Origin: an uncultured Pseudomonadota bacterium
Lineage (GTDB): Bacteria > Pseudomonadota > Gammaproteobacteria > Burkholderiales > SG8-39
NCBI GenBank assembly: GCA_903921325.1
Contig: CAIXPL010000037.1
Coordinates: 223,621 to 287,620, forward strand
Reading direction: 5' to 3'
DNA length: 64,000 nucleotides
The position numbers were made by a program, and so were the translations under genes. Shown one piece after another: positions 62,358 to 64,000 of the stretch. Under the pieces are notes generated by a model. The model saw only the letters and a list, made by a program, of their open reading frames with translations. It searched no databases and was not told where the DNA came from. Each line of letters starts with the position of its first letter. Position 1 is the stretch's first letter.

Positions 62358-64000
62358 ATGAGCTTTTCCCGCCTTGAAGATCGACGCCTGGTGACCGGGG
62401 CCGGGCGCTATGTGTCGGACTGGCATCTGCCTGGGCAGTTGTATGCAGCGTTTCTGCGTGCCGATCGTGCCCATGCGCGCATCGTGAGTATGGATGTCAG
62501 CCAGGCGCAGGCAATGCCTGAGGTGCACGCCGTGCTCACCGCCGAGGACACACAACGCGCCGGTTTTCGATCGCTACCCTGCGCCGCGCCAATTCCCGGT
62601 AAAGGCGGCGCGGAATTGATCAAGCCCTACCGTCCGGTGCTCGCTGCCGAGGTGGTCCGCTTTGTCGGTGAATGTGTTGCCTGTGTGGTTGCGCAGACCG
62701 AAGAGGCGGCGCAAAACGCAGTTGAGGCGATCGTCATCGAGTATGACGATCTGCCGGTGGTGATCGGAGCCGAAGCGGCCATCGCCCCGGGCGCCGCGCA
62801 GTTGCATCCCAATATACCGGGCAATCTGGCGATTGAATTTGAAACCGGCGATGCACAGGCGGTTGCAGCGGCCTTTGCCAAGTCCGCCCACATCGTTCGG
62901 CTTGATTTGCATAACCAACGGGTGGCCGGCAACCCGATGGAACCGAAAGGCTGCCTGGTGCGCCATGATGCCGGGACGGGTGATTATTTCGTGCATGTCT
63001 GCACTCAGGGCACCGCCGGCATGCGCGGGCAGCTGGTGGCCACCACCGGTATTGCCGATGAGCACGTGCATGTAGTGGCCGAAGATGTCGGCGGTGGCTT
63101 CGGCTTGCGCTTCAACGCTTATCCGGAATACAGCGCGGTCATGCTGGCCGCACGCATCACCGGCCGGCCGGTACGTTGGGTCGCCAGTCGCAGTGAGGTG
63201 TTTCTGTCCGATGAGCATGCGCGGGGGGTCAGTTCGCGTGGCGAGCTGGCGCTTGATGCGCAGGGTCAGTTCCTTGCCTTCCGGTTCGATTTCCTGAACG
63301 ACATGGGGGCCTATATCGCACCGACCGGTCCGGTCGTGGCGGTCCTGTCGATCCGTGCGTGCCTGGCCGGTGTTTACAAAGTGCCCGCGGCGGTTGCCAA
63401 TGTGCGGCTGGCCCTCACCAATAGTGTGCCGATGGCGGCGTATCGGGGTGCTGGCCGCCCGGTCATTTCCTACATGATCGAGCGTCTGGTCGATCAGGCT
63501 GCGGTTGAACTGGCCATCGATCCGGCCGACTTGCGCCGGCGCAATTTGATTCCGGCGCACGCGATGCCCTGGCCGACTGCCAATGGCCTCGCCTATGACA
63601 GTGGCGATTTTCCGGCGGTGCTCGAGCACGCCCTGGAAGTCGCTGATTGGACTGGATTTGAGCAGCGCCGCACGCAGTCTGCCGCGCATGGCCGCCTGCG
63701 TGGCATCGGACTGGCGAGTTTCGTCGAGGCGACCGGTGGTGGCGCCGGTCCGGATGAGGTCGAGGCGCGTTTTGGTGGTCATGGTGAAATCACCCTGTTT
63801 GCCGTGTCGCATTCGCACGGTCAGAGTCACGAGACCGCGTATGCCGAGATCCTGTCCGCGGTGCTCGGTTTGCCACGTGAACGCTTTCGCCTGAGAAATG
63901 GTGATCCGGCGGTTCGCCTCGCCGGCAACGCCACGGGCGGCTCGCGCACCTTGCACGGTGTAGGCAGCGCGCTACGGGTGCTTGCCGATGACGTGATTGC
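62358..64000 (+). CDS. Xanthine dehydrogenase family molybdopterin-binding subunit, partial (runs off right edge)
   Basis: The 547 visible residues resemble the CoxL-like large subunit, starting FSRLEDRRLVTGAGRYVSDW. They contain the NPMEPKGCLV segment, EDVGGGFGLRFNAYPEYSAV and the active-site loop AYRGAGR (361-367), again the form II type. NATGGSRTLHGVG near the right edge is the molybdopterin-binding region. It is a different protein from the copy at 17466, not a recent duplicate. The catalytic Glu is beyond the window. It follows the F420 genes by 223 bases of repeat-derived sequence. Confidence 0.93.
   Translation, partial: MSFSRLEDRRLVTGAGRYVSDWHLPGQLYAAFLRADRAHARIVSMDVSQAQAMPEVHAVLTAEDTQRAGFRSLPCAAPIPGKGGAELIKPYRPVLAAEVVRFVGECVACVVAQTEEAAQNAVEAIVIEYDDLPVVIGAEAAIAPGAAQLHPNIPGNLAIEFETGDAQAVAAAFAKSAHIVRLDLHNQRVAGNPMEPKGCLVRHDAGTGDYFVHVCTQGTAGMRGQLVATTGIADEHVHVVAEDVGGGFGLRFNAYPEYSAVMLAARITGRPVRWVASRSEVFLSDEHARGVSSRGELALDAQGQFLAFRFDFLNDMGAYIAPTGPVVAVLSIRACLAGVYKVPAAVANVRLALTNSVPMAAYRGAGRPVISYMIERLVDQAAVELAIDPADLRRRNLIPAHAMPWPTANGLAYDSGDFPAVLEHALEVADWTGFEQRRTQSAAHGRLRGIGLASFVEATGGGAGPDEVEARFGGHGEITLFAVSHSHGQSHETAYAEILSAVLGLPRERFRLRNGDPAVRLAGNATGGSRTLHGVGSALRVLADDVI

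Noticed and set aside
62140..62361. A real 73-residue protein between cofD and the molybdenum hydroxylase
   Set aside because: The frame contains a diverged copy of the cofD 3' end with its stop lost and has no recognisable fold; better explained as repeat-derived sequence.
1..64000. CRISPR arrays, insertion sequences or prophage genes
   Set aside because: No regularly spaced identical repeats, transposase or phage structural genes were recognised on either strand.

Overview
The window looks like chromosomal DNA of a GC-rich betaproteobacterium, most probably a member of the Burkholderiales. The order ribF-ileS-lspA-ispH, an IorAB-type molybdenum dehydrogenase, three Bug/TctC tricarboxylate-type binding proteins, a TAXI receptor and a fused LivM-LivG transporter all fit that group. 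Coding density is very high, many neighbours share a 4-base ATGA overlap, and no insertion sequence, integrase, prophage or CRISPR array was seen.

Layout. 1-4120: acyl-CoA dehydrogenase (cut by the left edge), CaiB-type CoA-transferase and a Bug protein, with a divergent LysR regulator and a cupin. 4426-9998: tRNA-Thr(CGT) and the housekeeping block ispH, lspA, ileS, ribF, all on the minus strand. 10210-15257: TRAP transporter genes and a thiamine-diphosphate enzyme. 15409-23486: ABC-F ATPase, an orphan molybdenum hydroxylase large subunit, a lipocalin-like protein, Bug and TAXI binding proteins and an unknown protein. 23455-35855: molybdenum cofactor genes (moeA, mobA, fdhD, moaA, mobB, a second moeA, moaD, moaE), interrupted by a BKACE enzyme and a hydantoinase/acetone-carboxylase-like pair. 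35874-43148: amidohydrolase, beta-hydroxyacid dehydrogenase, fluoride channel, SMP-30 protein, alpha/beta hydrolase and IorAB. 43340-46051: homogentisate dioxygenase and fumarylacetoacetase. 46174-54947: Bug protein, feruloyl-CoA-synthetase-like and crotonase genes, and a branched-chain-type ABC transporter. 55050-62134: a predicted exported amidohydrolase followed by cofC, fbiC (cofG-cofH fusion), npdG, cofE and cofD, a near-complete coenzyme F420 biosynthesis and reduction cluster. From 62358 a third molybdenum hydroxylase large subunit runs off the right edge.

How it works together. Three molybdenum hydroxylase large subunits sit with a Moco synthesis set, so molybdoenzyme oxidation of imported organic or aromatic compounds is a main theme. 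CoA-transferase, CoA-ligase, crotonase and acyl-CoA dehydrogenase genes, and the homogentisate pair, would take such compounds towards central metabolism. The F420 cluster adds a deazaflavin hydride carrier that is uncommon in proteobacteria, with NpdG linking it to NADP(H).

The most unusual signal is at the junctions between co-directional genes. At several of them the ancestral overlap (upstream 3' end, ATGA, downstream 5' end) seems to have been tandemly duplicated. This leaves one or two mini-ORFs of 5-32 codons, each chained to its neighbours by ATGA or GTGA overlaps, whose start resembles the downstream protein and whose end resembles the upstream protein. The clearest cases are dctQ/dctM (71 bp period), mobA/moeA (47 bp, three copies), crotonase/fcs (71 bp), cofE/cofD (86 bp) and moeA/moaD (14 bp). 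In-frame repeats inside FbiC, NpdG, RibF and the ABC-F tail suggest that short tandem duplication is frequent in this lineage. All comparisons were made by eye; no database or alignment program was used.
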